From Aquabacterium soli (GTDB taxonomy: Bacteria; Pseudomonadota; Gammaproteobacteria; Burkholderiales; Burkholderiaceae_C): 64,000 bases of DNA. The translations under genes and the position numbers were made by a program. Numbering within the stretch: the stretch's first letter is position 1; each line of letters begins with the position of its first letter. Below the pieces are notes generated by a model that had not been told where the DNA came from, did not search any database, and saw only the letters and a list, made by a program, of their open reading frames with translations. Of this stretch, positions 7,813 to 17,079 are shown piece after piece. The DNA is taken from contig NZ_RSED01000004.1 of the NCBI RefSeq assembly GCF_003933735.1, positions 124,001-188,000 of the forward strand. Direction: 5' to 3'.

Positions 7813-9357
7813 TCATTCCATCGTGGCGGGCACCACCGTCCACTGCTGGCGCACATGGCCGTTCGGATCCACGCTCTCCATGTGCACCGGGAAGCCCCAC
7901 AGCCGCGACACGTGCTTGAGCACCTCGCGCGTGCCCTCGGCCAGCGGCCGGTTGTTGTGCTGCGTGTGCCGCAGGGTCAGCGAGCGGTCTCCGCGAAGGT
8001 TCACGCTCCACACCTGGATGTTGGGCTCGCGCGATCCCAGGTCGTACTGGCGTGACAGCGCTTCACGCAGGTTGCGGTAGCCGGCCTCGTCATGGATGGC
8101 CGACACCTCCAGTTCTGAGTCGTCCTCGTCATCGTGGATGGCGAACAGGCGGAAATCACGCATCACCTTGGGCGACAGGAACTGGCCTACGAAGCTCTCG
8201 TCCTTGAAATTTCGCATGGCGTAATCCAGGGTCTTGAGCCAGGCATGGTCGCCCGGTGCGGCGCCTTCGGCGGATCCGGCGAAATCCGGGAACCAGTGCC
8301 TGTCTTCATCCGTGGGCTTCTCGCAGATGCGCTTCAGATCGGTGTACATCGCGAAGCCCAGCGCGTACGGGTTGAGCCCGCTGTAGGCGCGGTGCCCCAC
8401 CGGCGGCTGGAACACCACGTTGGTGTGCGACTGCAGCCACTCCAGCATGATGCCGTCGGCCAGGTAGCCCTTGTCGTACATGGTGTTGAGCAGGGTGTAG
8501 TGCCAGAAGGTGGCCCAGCCCTCGTTCATCACCTGGGTCTGGCGCTGCGGGTAGAAGTACTGCGCCACCTTGCGCACGATGCGCACGATCTCGCGCTGCC
8601 AGGGCTCCAGCAGGGGCGCATGCTTCTCGATGAAGTACAGCAGGTTCTCCTGCGGCTCGGCCGGGAAGCGGCGCACGGCCTCTTCTTCCGGCCGGTCGGC
8701 GCGCCGCGGCAAGGTGCGCCACAGGTCATTGACCTGCTGCTGCAGGTAGGCCTCGCGCTCGTCGCGGCGGGCCAGTTCCTTGTCGAGCGAAAGCTTGCTC
8801 GGGCGACGATAGCGGTCCACCCCGTGGTTCATCAGCGCGTGGCAGGAATCGAGCGTTTCCTCCACCAGATCGACGCCATAGCGCTCTTCGCACTGCGCCA
8901 CGTAGTTCTTGGCGTAGACCAGGTAGTCGATGATGGAGCCCGCATCCGTCCACATGCGGAACAGGTAGTTGCCCTTGAAGAAGCTGTTGTGTCCGTAGGC
9001 CGCGTGTGCGATCACCAGGGCCTGCATGGCCATGGTGTTCTCCTCCATCAGGTAGCTGATGCAGGGGTTGGAGTTGATGACGATCTCGTAGGCCAGGCCC
9101 ATGTAGCCGCGGCGGTAGTTCTTCTCCGTGGCGATGAACTCCTTGCCGTAGGACCAGTGCCGGTAGTTCACCGGCATGCCTACGCTGGCGTAGGCGTCCA
9201 TCATCTGCTCGGCCGTGATGATCTCGAGCTGGTTGGGGTAAGTGTCCAGCTTGAAGCTCTCGGCCGTCTGGCGGATCACCGTGTGGTAATCGTGGATCAG
9301 CTCGAAGGTCCAGTCAGAGGGAGCGGGCAGCTGATGGCCTTGAAGTTGGGCATTCAT
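7813..9357 (-). CDS. SpoVR family protein (YcgB-like)
   Basis: A 514-residue protein starting at ATG 9357, whose ATGA overlaps the stop of the upstream yeaH-like gene. The SpoVR signature is visible from the N-terminal DWTFELIHDYHTVIRQTAESFKLDTYPNQLEIITAEQMMDAY to the conserved central MNEGWATFWHYTLLNTMYDKG and the ALGFAMYTDLKRICEKPT region. SpoVR proteins were named for a role in Bacillus spore cortex formation; in non-sporulating proteobacteria they belong to the PrkA-YeaH-SpoVR stress/stationary-phase module and their biochemical role is unsettled. Length and gene order match E. coli YcgB and its relatives. A terminator-like hairpin follows. Confidence 0.93.
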   Translation of the reverse strand: MNAQLQGHQLPAPSDWTFELIHDYHTVIRQTAESFKLDTYPNQLEIITAEQMMDAYASVGMPVNYRHWSYGKEFIATEKNYRRGYMGLAYEIVINSNPCISYLMEENTMAMQALVIAHAAYGHNSFFKGNYLFRMWTDAGSIIDYLVYAKNYVAQCEERYGVDLVEETLDSCHALMNHGVDRYRRPSKLSLDKELARRDEREAYLQQQVNDLWRTLPRRADRPEEEAVRRFPAEPQENLLYFIEKHAPLLEPWQREIVRIVRKVAQYFYPQRQTQVMNEGWATFWHYTLLNTMYDKGYLADGIMLEWLQSHTNVVFQPPVGHRAYSGLNPYALGFAMYTDLKRICEKPTDEDRHWFPDFAGSAEGAAPGDHAWLKTLDYAMRNFKDESFVGQFLSPKVMRDFRLFAIHDDEDDSELEVSAIHDEAGYRNLREALSRQYDLGSREPNIQVWSVNLRGDRSLTLRHTQHNNRPLAEGTREVLKHVSRLWGFPVHMESVDPNGHVRQQWTVVPATME

Positions 9358-10655
9358 GCTTCCACCCCTTCCTTCTTGAACAACTCGCGGAATACCGGGT
9401 AGATCTGCGCCGGGTCCAGCACCTTGCGCATCGCGAAGTGCTTGTGGCGCTCGGCCAGGGCCAGGTACTCGTCCCACAGGTTCTGCTCGGTCTGCGCCAC
9501 CTGCACATAGGCGTAGTAGCGCACCAGCGGCAGTATCTTGTCTTCCAGGATCTGGCTGCAGCGGCTGGAATCGTGATGCCAGTTGTCGCCATCGCTGGCC
9601 TGCGCCACGTACAGGTTCCACTCGCTGGTCGGGTAGCGCGCCTGGATCACCTCGTCCAGCAGCACCAGCGCGCTGGACACCACCGTGCCGCCGGTTTCGG
9701 TGGCGTGGAAGAACTCGTCTTCAGTCACTTCCTGCGCCTGCGTGTGGTGGCGGATGAAGACCAGCTCGATGTGGTCGTAGTGCCGAGTCAGGAACAGGTA
9801 CAGCAGGATGAAGAAGCGCTTGGACAGCTCCTTGCGCTGCTCGTCCATCGAGCCGGACACGTCCATCACGCAGAACATCACGGCCTTGGTGGTGGGCACC
9901 GGCACCTTGATGCGACTGCGAAAGCGCAGGTCGATCGGATCCAGGAAGGGGATGCCCATCATGCGGCCACGCAGGTGGTGCAGGCGGGCCTCGATCTGCT
10001 CGATCTCCAGGGCATGGTCGCGCAGCAAGGCGGCATCACCACCGTCTGCCGCACCGTGCAACTCCGCCAGCCGCTCTTCGAGCTCGCGGATCTCGTTGCG
10101 CGAAGAAGCGCCCAGGGCAATGCGCCGGCCCAAGGCCCCGCGCATGGAGCGCACCACGTGCAGGTTGTTGGGCGTGCCGTCGCTGGAATAGCCGGCGCGC
10201 TGGCTTTTCCACTCGGGCACCTCGGCCAGCGCGGTGCGCACCAGGTTGGGCAAGGCCAGATCCTCGAAGAAGACCTGCATGAACTCTTCCTTGCTCAGCG
10301 AGAAGACGAAGTCGTCTTCACCCTCGCCATCGTCGCTGGCCTGGCTGCCGCCACCGCCCTGCCCGCCCCCGCCTTGCGGCCGCTCGATACGGTCGCCGCG
10401 CACGTACTCGCGGTTGCCGGGGTGCACCATGTCGCGGATGCCGCCCTGGCCATGGCCGAAGACCGGCTCGGACAGGTCTCGCTTCGGGATGGTGATGTCC
10501 TCGCCTTTTTCGATGTCGCGGATGCTGCGGCCATTGATGGCGCGCTGCACGGCCTCGCGCACCTGGTCCTTGTAGCGGCGCAGGAAGCGCTCACGGTTGC
10601 CGATGGACTTGTTCTTGCCCGCCAGCCGCCGGTCGATGATGTGCTGCATGGTCAT
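9354..10655 (-). CDS. yeaH: YeaH/YhbH family protein (DUF444, vWA-like)
   Basis: A 433-residue protein starting at ATG 10655 behind GGGAGGGAG. An N-terminal basic helix (IIDRRLAGKNKSIGNRERFLRRY) leads to a Gly-rich linker (about 95-112) and a C-terminal von Willebrand A-like domain with the MIDAS-type DVSGS motif at residues 265-269 and a FIRHHTQAQEVTEDEFF segment. E. coli yeaH is co-transcribed with the kinase yeaG (prkA) and both are linked to nitrogen starvation and stationary-phase survival. Here the order prkA-yeaH-spoVR is kept; yeaH and spoVR overlap by 4 bp, while 128 bp separate prkA and yeaH. Confidence 0.93.
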   Translation of the reverse strand: MTMQHIIDRRLAGKNKSIGNRERFLRRYKDQVREAVQRAINGRSIRDIEKGEDITIPKRDLSEPVFGHGQGGIRDMVHPGNREYVRGDRIERPQGGGGQGGGGSQASDDGEGEDDFVFSLSKEEFMQVFFEDLALPNLVRTALAEVPEWKSQRAGYSSDGTPNNLHVVRSMRGALGRRIALGASSRNEIRELEERLAELHGAADGGDAALLRDHALEIEQIEARLHHLRGRMMGIPFLDPIDLRFRSRIKVPVPTTKAVMFCVMDVSGSMDEQRKELSKRFFILLYLFLTRHYDHIELVFIRHHTQAQEVTEDEFFHATETGGTVVSSALVLLDEVIQARYPTSEWNLYVAQASDGDNWHHDSSRCSQILEDKILPLVRYYAYVQVAQTEQNLWDEYLALAERHKHFAMRKVLDPAQIYPVFRELFKKEGVEA

Positions 10656-10783
10656 GTGCGCTCCCTCCCCGTGACAAACCCGGGGCGGCGCATCCAACAG
10701 CGCTGGCCTCGCTGGGGACGGCCCACCCGGGGGCCCGTCGTCTGCTCTGCTGCTGCACCTTGCCGCATAGGTCTCCGATCAGG

Positions 10784-12706
10784 TCATGACGATTTGCGCA
10801 CGCGCAAGTACCACTCGCACAGCAGGCGGACCTGCTTGGCGGTGTAGCCCTTCTGGACCATGCGGTTGACGAAGTCCTCATGCTTCTTGACCTCGTCGGC
10901 GCTGGCCTTGGCGTTGAAGCTGATGACCGGCAACAACTCTTCGGTGTTGCTGAACATCTTCTTCTCGATCACGGTGCGCAGCTTCTCGTAGCTGGTCCAC
11001 AGCGGGTTCTTGCCACCGTTGTTGGCCCGGGCGCGCAACACGAAGTTGACGATCTCGTTGCGGAAATCCTTCGGGTTGGAGATGCCAGCCGGCTTCTCGA
11101 TCTTCTCGAGCTCGGCATTGAGCGAGCCGCGGTCGAAGATCTCGCCCGTGTCGGTGTCCCGGTACTCCTGGTCCTGGATCCAGTAGTCTGCGTAGGTCAC
11201 ATAGCGGTCGAAGATGTTCTGGCCATACTCGGAATAGCTTTCCAGGTAGGCCGTCTGGATCTCCTTGCCGATGAACTCGGCGTAGCGCGGCGACAGCATC
11301 TCCTTGATGTAGGCGATGAACTTCTGCTCCAGCTCGGGCGGGAACTGCTCGCGCTCGATCTGCTGCTCCAGCACGTACATCAGGTGCACCGGGTTGGCCG
11401 CGACCTCGGCGCTGTCGAAGTTGAACACCTTGGAGATGATCTTGAAGGCGAAGCGCGTGGAAATGCCGCTCATGCCTTCATCCACCCCCGCGTAGTCGCG
11501 GTACTCCTGGATGGACTTGGCCTTGGGGTCGGTGTCCTTCAGGTTCTCGCCGTCGTAGACCTGCATCTTGCTGTAGATGCTGGAGTTCTCGGGCTCCTTC
11601 AGGCGCGTGAGGATGGCGAACTGGCTCATCATCTTCAGCGTGCCCGGGGCGCATGGCGCCTGCGCGAGGGAAGAGCCGCGCACCAGCTTCTCGTAGATCT
11701 TGATCTCTTCAGAAGCGCGCAGGCAGTACGGCACCTTGACGATGTAGATCCGGTCGAGGAAGGCCTCGTTGTTCTTGTTGTTGCGGAAGGCCTTCCACTC
11801 GCTCTCGTTCGAGTGGGCTAGCACGACGCCGTCGAACGGGATCGCGCCGAAACCTTCCGTGCCCTTGAAGTTGCCTTCCTGCGTGGCCGTCAGCAGCGGG
11901 TGCAGCACCTTGATCGGCGCCTTGAACATTTCCACAAATTCGAGCAGGCCCTGGTTGGCCAGGCACAGGCCACCGGAGTAGCTGTAGGCATCAGGATCGT
12001 CCTGCGCATAGGTCTCGAGCTTGCGGATGTCGACCTTGCCCACCAGGCTGGAGATGTCCTGGTTGTTCTCATCACCCGGCTCGGTCTTGGCGATGCCGAC
12101 CTGCTTGAGGATGCTGGGGTAGCGCTTGACGACACGGAACTGGCGGATGTCGCCACCGAACTCGTCGAGGCGCTTGACGGCCCAGGGGCTCAGGATGCGC
12201 TGCAGGTAGCGGCGCGGGATGCCGTATTCCTTCTCCAGGATCGGGCCGTCTTCGGTCGGGTCGAACAGGCCCAGCGGAGACTCGTTCACCGGCGAGCCCT
12301 TGATGGCGTAGAACGGCACCCGTTCGGCCAGCAGCTTCAGGCGTTCGGCGATGGACGACTTGCCGCCGCCTACCGGTCCCAGCAGATACAGGATCTGCTT
12401 CTTTTCTTCCAGGCCCTGGGCGGCGTGGCGGAAGTAGCTCACCACCTGCTCGATGGCCTCTTCCATGCCGAAGAATTCTTCGAAGGCCGGGTAAAGCTTG
12501 ATGACCTTGTTGGCAAAGATGCGCGACAGGCGCGGATCGTTGCGGGTGTCCACCATCTGCGGCTCACCGATGGCCTGCAGCATGCGCTCGGCCGCTGTGG
12601 CGAAGGCGGTCTTGTCCTTCTTGCAGATCTCGAGGTATTCCTCGAGCGAATACTCTTCTTCGCGGGTGCGCTCGTAGCGAGCGGCGAAGTTGCTGATCAC
12701 GTCCAT
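10784..12706 (-). CDS. prkA: PrkA family serine protein kinase (YeaG)
   Basis: A 640-residue protein, the usual PrkA length, starting at ATG 12706 behind CCGGAGGT. The N-terminal AAA-like domain carries the Walker A motif GPVGGGKS at 110-117, and later segments (GLLEFVEMFKAPIKVLHPLLTATQEGNFKG, DRIYIVKVPYCLR) are typical of PrkA. It is a cytoplasmic kinase first described in Bacillus; in enterobacteria YeaG acts with YeaH in the response to sustained nitrogen starvation. First gene of prkA-yeaH-spoVR. The 273 bp upstream contain a small inverted repeat described in the findings but no confident promoter. Confidence 0.96.
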   Translation of the reverse strand: MDVISNFAARYERTREEEYSLEEYLEICKKDKTAFATAAERMLQAIGEPQMVDTRNDPRLSRIFANKVIKLYPAFEEFFGMEEAIEQVVSYFRHAAQGLEEKKQILYLLGPVGGGKSSIAERLKLLAERVPFYAIKGSPVNESPLGLFDPTEDGPILEKEYGIPRRYLQRILSPWAVKRLDEFGGDIRQFRVVKRYPSILKQVGIAKTEPGDENNQDISSLVGKVDIRKLETYAQDDPDAYSYSGGLCLANQGLLEFVEMFKAPIKVLHPLLTATQEGNFKGTEGFGAIPFDGVVLAHSNESEWKAFRNNKNNEAFLDRIYIVKVPYCLRASEEIKIYEKLVRGSSLAQAPCAPGTLKMMSQFAILTRLKEPENSSIYSKMQVYDGENLKDTDPKAKSIQEYRDYAGVDEGMSGISTRFAFKIISKVFNFDSAEVAANPVHLMYVLEQQIEREQFPPELEQKFIAYIKEMLSPRYAEFIGKEIQTAYLESYSEYGQNIFDRYVTYADYWIQDQEYRDTDTGEIFDRGSLNAELEKIEKPAGISNPKDFRNEIVNFVLRARANNGGKNPLWTSYEKLRTVIEKKMFSNTEELLPVISFNAKASADEVKKHEDFVNRMVQKGYTAKQVRLLCEWYLRVRKSS

Positions 12707-12979
12707 GCATACCTCCGGTCCATCGTCACAGAGAGTCGATGCACTGAGGTGCCTCCGCCAGATCCGCACTGGTGAGACGCACGTGGAGTGCATCGTCATG
12801 TCACCAAAGATCGATCAAATCACAGTTGGTTCAATCGGGGAGAAACCAGGGTTTCGGCCGCTTGATCGTGACTTGTTGGTGCCTATCTTGCACCTTTTTC
12901 GCGTTGCGGGTGCGGTACCTACGCAACAAATCCTCATGACGTCCAATGTTGACGGTATGGCCCTGCCACCACGCCGCGA

Positions 12980-15568
12980 TCAGGCATTGCTCGTCGCCCG
13001 CACCTCTTCCATGCCCGTCACACCGGCGAGCACCTTTTCGATGCCATCCTGGCGCAGGGTCCGCATGCCATCTATCAGGGCCTGGCGCTGCAATTCCTCC
13101 GCCCGGGCGCCGGTCTGCACCAGCCGCCGCAATTCCCGACTCACCGCCATCAATTCATGGATGCCCGCGCGTCCTTTGTAACCAGTGTTGTTGCAGTGCG
13201 CGCAGCCCGTGTTGGTGTACCTGTGCAGGCGCCCTTCCTTCCCAAAACGCGTGAGCCAGTCACTTCGGATGACATCCGGCGTGAAACGAGCGTCGTCCTT
13301 GGGGCAAACGTGGAGGTAATCGGCCAGCAGCTCTTCGACCTGCTCGTCGGTCGCCGGCTCGCTGACACGGCACTGCGTGCACAGGCGGCGCACCAGGCGC
13401 TGCGCCAGCACCACCAGCAGCGAATCGGCAAAATTGAACGGGTCCATGCCCATGTCCAGCAGGCGCGTGACGGTCTCGGGCGCACTGTTCGTGTGCAGGG
13501 TGGACAGCACCAGGTGCCCCGTCAGCGACGCCTCCACGCCCATGCTGGCGGTTTCGCCGTCACGCATCTCTCCCACCATGATCACATCGGGGTCGGCCCG
13601 CAGGAAGGCGCGCAACGCCTTGGCGAAGGTCCACTCGATCTTCGGGTTGATCTGCACCTGGCGCAGGCCTGGCTGGGTGATTTCCACCGGGTCCTCGGCC
13701 GTCCAGATCTTGCGCTCCGGTACGTTGATGAAGCTCAGCGCCGAGTGCAGGGTCGTCGTCTTGCCGGAGCCGGTCGGGCCCACGCACAACACCAGGCCGT
13801 AAGGGCGCTCCATGGCCTCTTTCAGCTTGGTGAGGTTCCAGGGACTCAGGCCGATCTTGTCCAGCGGCAAAGGCTTGGCCGAGGCCAGGATCCGCATCAC
13901 CACGTCTTCCATCCCGTTGTTGGTCGGGATGGTGGCCACGCGCAGCTCGATCTTGTACTGGGGCACGAAACGCGCGAAATTGATCTTGCCGTCCTGCGGC
14001 TTGCGTCGCTCGGAAATGTCCAGGTCGCACATGATCTTGATGCGCGCGATCACGGCGCTGCGGTAGTTGTGCGGAAGCTCCAGGTAGGGCACCAGGGCAC
14101 CGTCCTTGCGGAAGCGGATCTTGATCTTCTCGCGGCCCGGGTAGCTCTCGACATGGATGTCGGAGACGCCCTGCTGGTGCGCTTCGACGATCATCGTGTT
14201 GATCAGCCGCACCAGCGAGTTGTCGCTCTGCTCGATCGACTTGTCGTCTTCGAGGTTGACCGCGTCGATGCCTTCCTTCTCGAGGTTGGCCACCAGCGAG
14301 TTGGAGTCCTCCGGATCCAGCTCCAGCGGGATGGGCGCGTTCGACGCCATCTTGGCGAACATGGGCGTGGACATGTCCGCCCCGATCTTGGCGTAGGCAT
14401 CCTGCAGGGCCCACTGGATGTGCGTGGGCTGGCCCAGCACCGGCACGATCTTGCATTGGGCGATGAACTCGAGCTCCGACAGCGTGAGGCGGCGGCTGGG
14501 GTCCTCCACCGCCACGATCAGGCTGGATTCGCGCATCAGCAGCGGCAAGGCCTCCAGGCGGGCTGCTACGTTGTAAGGCACCTTGCGCAGCGCCTCGGGT
14601 TCGATGGGGAACTTCTGCACGTCCACCAGCGGGTAGCCCATCTTGCGGGCCAGCGCGGTGAGCAGGTCCTGGCGCGACACCATGTTCAGGCGCACCAGCA
14701 ATTCGCCCAGGGGCACGTTGCGGTCTCGCTTCTGCTCTTCCAGCGCTTCCGACAGTTGCGAATCAGAGATCAGGCCCAGCGCGGTGAGCGCCTCGCCGAT
14801 GCGCACCATGGGCATGCGGCTTTGCTGCTCGATGGCCATCAGCAACTGGTCAGGTGAGACCACGTGCTTGGTGACCAGGATGTCGCCCAGCTTCTGGCTG
14901 CGCATCTGCTGCTGCACCTCGACCGCCTGCTCCACCTGGGCCGACGTGACCGACTGGGTGGACACCAGCACCTCGCCGATGCGCGGCCCCACCTCGAAAC
15001 TGGCGTACACATCGCGCGGCACGAACAGGCGGCTCACCGATCCCTGCCCGTCCATCGGCGGAAACAGGAACAGGCCGAACTCTTTCTCGACATGGCCGAT
15101 GGTGGTGCCTTCGAGCTGCTCGCCATTCTTGAGCACCACGTGGAAATCAGCGATGGGCCGCTGCTCCAGCATGGAGGCATGGGGGTCATCGCCCTCGGCA
15201 TGCACGGTGGGCTTGCAGGGGCGGGTCAGCAACAGCGTGCGGAACTGGCTGAACCGCAGTGGCATCGTGGTGCGGGCTGGCGGTACCTGCACCTGGGCCA
15301 GCGACTCACCTGGCTCGAAGAACACCAGGCGCCCTTTCATCAGCTTGCCGTTGAGCCCCTCGAACTCGCAGGCCTCGTGCTCGCGTTGAAGGGTCGGCGC
15401 CGGGTAGGTGGCGAACGGCGGCGTCGGCCAGCGAAAGGCGTCGCCGGCTTCGTCATCCTCATCGTTCAGCAAAACGGCGCCGCCTTCCTCCATGGCAATG
15501 GGAGGCAGATCGTCTGACCCGGAAGAATCGACCGACCAGGACAGCGGGGGCAGGGATGACTCGGACAT
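12980..15568 (-). CDS. GspE/PilB-family secretion ATPase with MshEN-like repeats
   Basis: An 862-residue protein starting at ATG 15568 behind AAGGAG. Residues 1-190 are a poorly recognised N-terminal region. Residues about 195-310 hold four tandem motifs of the MshEN type (RIGEVL, KLGDIL, RIGEAL and PLGELL, each followed by a QL/DLL helix). A GspE N-terminal domain follows, then the ATPase: GPTGSGKT at 597-604, AEDPVEITQPG (Walker B/Asp box) at about 624-634, and two zinc-binding CxxC pairs (CTQC 730-733, CAHC 789-792). Such ATPases power type II secretion or type IV pilus assembly. No other secretion or pilus gene is nearby, so it is an orphan. MshEN domains bind c-di-GMP in other proteins. 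Confidence 0.88.
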   Translation of the reverse strand: MSESSLPPLSWSVDSSGSDDLPPIAMEEGGAVLLNDEDDEAGDAFRWPTPPFATYPAPTLQREHEACEFEGLNGKLMKGRLVFFEPGESLAQVQVPPARTTMPLRFSQFRTLLLTRPCKPTVHAEGDDPHASMLEQRPIADFHVVLKNGEQLEGTTIGHVEKEFGLFLFPPMDGQGSVSRLFVPRDVYASFEVGPRIGEVLVSTQSVTSAQVEQAVEVQQQMRSQKLGDILVTKHVVSPDQLLMAIEQQSRMPMVRIGEALTALGLISDSQLSEALEEQKRDRNVPLGELLVRLNMVSRQDLLTALARKMGYPLVDVQKFPIEPEALRKVPYNVAARLEALPLLMRESSLIVAVEDPSRRLTLSELEFIAQCKIVPVLGQPTHIQWALQDAYAKIGADMSTPMFAKMASNAPIPLELDPEDSNSLVANLEKEGIDAVNLEDDKSIEQSDNSLVRLINTMIVEAHQQGVSDIHVESYPGREKIKIRFRKDGALVPYLELPHNYRSAVIARIKIMCDLDISERRKPQDGKINFARFVPQYKIELRVATIPTNNGMEDVVMRILASAKPLPLDKIGLSPWNLTKLKEAMERPYGLVLCVGPTGSGKTTTLHSALSFINVPERKIWTAEDPVEITQPGLRQVQINPKIEWTFAKALRAFLRADPDVIMVGEMRDGETASMGVEASLTGHLVLSTLHTNSAPETVTRLLDMGMDPFNFADSLLVVLAQRLVRRLCTQCRVSEPATDEQVEELLADYLHVCPKDDARFTPDVIRSDWLTRFGKEGRLHRYTNTGCAHCNNTGYKGRAGIHELMAVSRELRRLVQTGARAEELQRQALIDGMRTLRQDGIEKVLAGVTGMEEVRATSNA

Positions 15569-15581
15569 GGATCTCCTTCAG

Positions 15582-15603
15582 GCGAGGCCTGCGCAAGCCT
15601 CGC
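15582..15603 (-). other. Hairpin next to the gspE-like ribosome site
   Basis: GCGAGGC and GCCTCGC (7-bp arms, 8-nt spacer) lie directly upstream of the AAGGAG ribosome site and 13-35 bp before the ATG at 15568. In the leader RNA it would form a hairpin touching the ribosome site. No T-tract follows. Function unknown. Confidence 0.45.
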
Positions 15604-15705
15604 ATTCATTCGATTGCCATGTTATGAAAACAGTTTCAAAGGGATGCGGACAAATGCGTGACTTATCCCTCGCTAATCCGTCTGGACCAGCCCGTCACCC
15701 CAAAT

Positions 15706-16617
15706 TCAGAGGTCCCGGTACTTGAACTCGATCTGGATCGACGGAGGCACCTTCCCACGCTCGTCAGCAGGCAGTACCTCGGTCTTGTCGATGGCGCGCA
15801 GCACAGCGTCGTCCCAAGCGGGCAGACCGCTGGACTTGACCAGGCGGCGACCAATGATCCGGCCATCGGCGGCACTGCGCACCTCGACCTCAGCCACCGG
15901 GTTTCCGGACACAGTCTCCGTGAAGAGGATGTTGGGCTTGACACGGGCCACGATGCGTCCGGCGTAGTTGCCTGTGGGTCCGGCGGAACTCAAGGCCGGC
16001 CCCCCCAGGTCGGCCATCATGCGCTCAATGGCGGCCTTGCGGGCACGCTCACGCTCGGCAGCAGTGGCCCCGGGCGGGGTGGGCGCAGGTGCAGGCTTGG
16101 CCGCAGCTTTGGGCTCAGCCGGGGCAGGCTTGGGTTCGGGCTTCGGCTTGGGCTCCGGTTTAGGGGCGGGCTTAGGCTCAGGTTTAGGCTCGGGCTTGGG
16201 CTCAGGCTTCTTGACCGGCTTCGGCGGGGTCGAGTCGAACACTTCCTTAGGCGGCTTGGCCTTGACCGGCTTGGGCGGCTCCTTGCGCATCTGGATCTCG
16301 GCCGGGGCAGGTTCGGGCTCCGGCGCGGGCGCTGGGGGGGGGGGCGGAGGGGGGGGCGCCTCGACCGGCGGCGGGGCCGGCGCCGGCTCAGGCGCCGCCG
16401 CTTCCGGCAGGGCCGTGCGGGTGGCCGCCGTCGGGATCTCGGACCACATCTCGGCCTCCACCGTTTCGCGCTGCGTGGTGCTCCAGTTCACGCTGAACAC
16501 CAGCGCCAGCAGCAGCAGCCCGTGGGCCGCCAGGGCCATGACCAGGCCCGGGCGCCAATCGTCTGCGCCACGGGGGCGCAGGAACGGTCCGGAGGGGTCG
16601 ATCACTCCAGTCGCCAC
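15706..16617 (-). CDS. tolA: TolA-like cell envelope protein
   Basis: A 303-residue protein with the TolA plan. A single N-terminal membrane anchor (GLVMALAAHGLLLLALVFSV, about 24-43) is followed by a long extended periplasmic region of Pro-rich and Lys/Pro/Glu repeats (about 70-180), then a C-terminal TonB/TolA-like domain (GRIVARVKPNILF, AEVEVRSAADGRIIGRRLVKSSG, WDDAVLRAI, SIQIEFKYRDL). TolA links the inner-membrane TolQR motor to Pal/TolB and is needed for outer membrane constriction at division. It starts 3 bp after tolR. The coding strand has C-runs of 11 and 8 encoding the polyproline. tolB and pal do not follow; a GspE-like gene does. Confidence 0.9.
   Translation of the reverse strand: MATGVIDPSGPFLRPRGADDWRPGLVMALAAHGLLLLALVFSVNWSTTQRETVEAEMWSEIPTAATRTALPEAAAPEPAPAPPPVEAPPPPPPPPAPAPEPEPAPAEIQMRKEPPKPVKAKPPKEVFDSTPPKPVKKPEPKPEPKPEPKPAPKPEPKPKPEPKPAPAEPKAAAKPAPAPTPPGATAAERERARKAAIERMMADLGGPALSSAGPTGNYAGRIVARVKPNILFTETVSGNPVAEVEVRSAADGRIIGRRLVKSSGLPAWDDAVLRAIDKTEVLPADERGKVPPSIQIEFKYRDL
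16334..16356. repeat. G11 and G8 homopolymer tracts inside tolA
   Basis: On the plus strand 16334-16344 is a run of 11 G and 16349-16356 a run of 8 G, separated by CGGA. They encode a polyproline stretch in tolA. Runs of this length are prone to slippage and to sequencing error. Confidence 0.9.
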
Positions 16618-16620
16618 CCG

Positions 16621-17058
16621 TCAGCCTCCGGTCGTCCTAACCGCCAGGCCGACGCGCTTGACGCCGCCCCGCTGCAGGCGGTCCATCACCTGCACCACGG
16701 CGTCGTAGCGCACATCCTTGCGGGCACTGATGATGACGGGCGCATTGTCGGGGCCGCCAGCGGCGCGCTCCTGCTCGTCCTTCACACGCTCGGCCAGGCT
16801 GGCCAGGTCGATGGCCACCGGCGCAGCCTTGTCGATGCTCATCGTGAGCGCATCGTCCTTGCCCAGCACCACCTCGATCACCTTGTCGGGCGCCTGCCTG
16901 GCCTTGCCGATGCTGGGCAGGTCCACCACACCGGTGGGCATCAAGGGGGCGCTGACCATGAAGATGATCAGCAGCACGAGCATGACGTCGATGAACGGCA
17001 CCATGTTGATCTCGTTCTTGGTGCGCCGCCGGCGGCTGCGCAGACTGGTCTCGGCCAT
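16621..17058 (-). CDS. tolR: TolR, Tol-Pal proton channel subunit
   Basis: A 145-residue ExbD/TolR family protein. A basic N-terminus (RSRRRRTKNEINMVPFIDV) precedes one membrane helix (VMLVLLIIFMVSAPLM), with the conserved proton-path Asp at residue 24 (PFIDV). A periplasmic domain follows, including IISARKDVRYDAVVQVMDRL. With TolQ it converts proton flow into work on TolA. It lies between tolQ (21 bp upstream) and tolA (3 bp downstream). Confidence 0.97.
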   Translation of the reverse strand: MAETSLRSRRRRTKNEINMVPFIDVMLVLLIIFMVSAPLMPTGVVDLPSIGKARQAPDKVIEVVLGKDDALTMSIDKAAPVAIDLASLAERVKDEQERAAGGPDNAPVIISARKDVRYDAVVQVMDRLQRGGVKRVGLAVRTTGG

Positions 17059-17079
17059 GGGCTTGCCTCGGTGTGCTGA

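Noticed and set aside
12877-12892. Sigma-54 promoter on the plus strand upstream of the gspE-like region
   Set aside because: The match is fair (TGGTGCCTATCTTGCA) but it points toward the 3' end of the convergent gspE-like gene, with no plus-strand gene downstream. Kept only as part of a low-interest finding about the inverted repeat.
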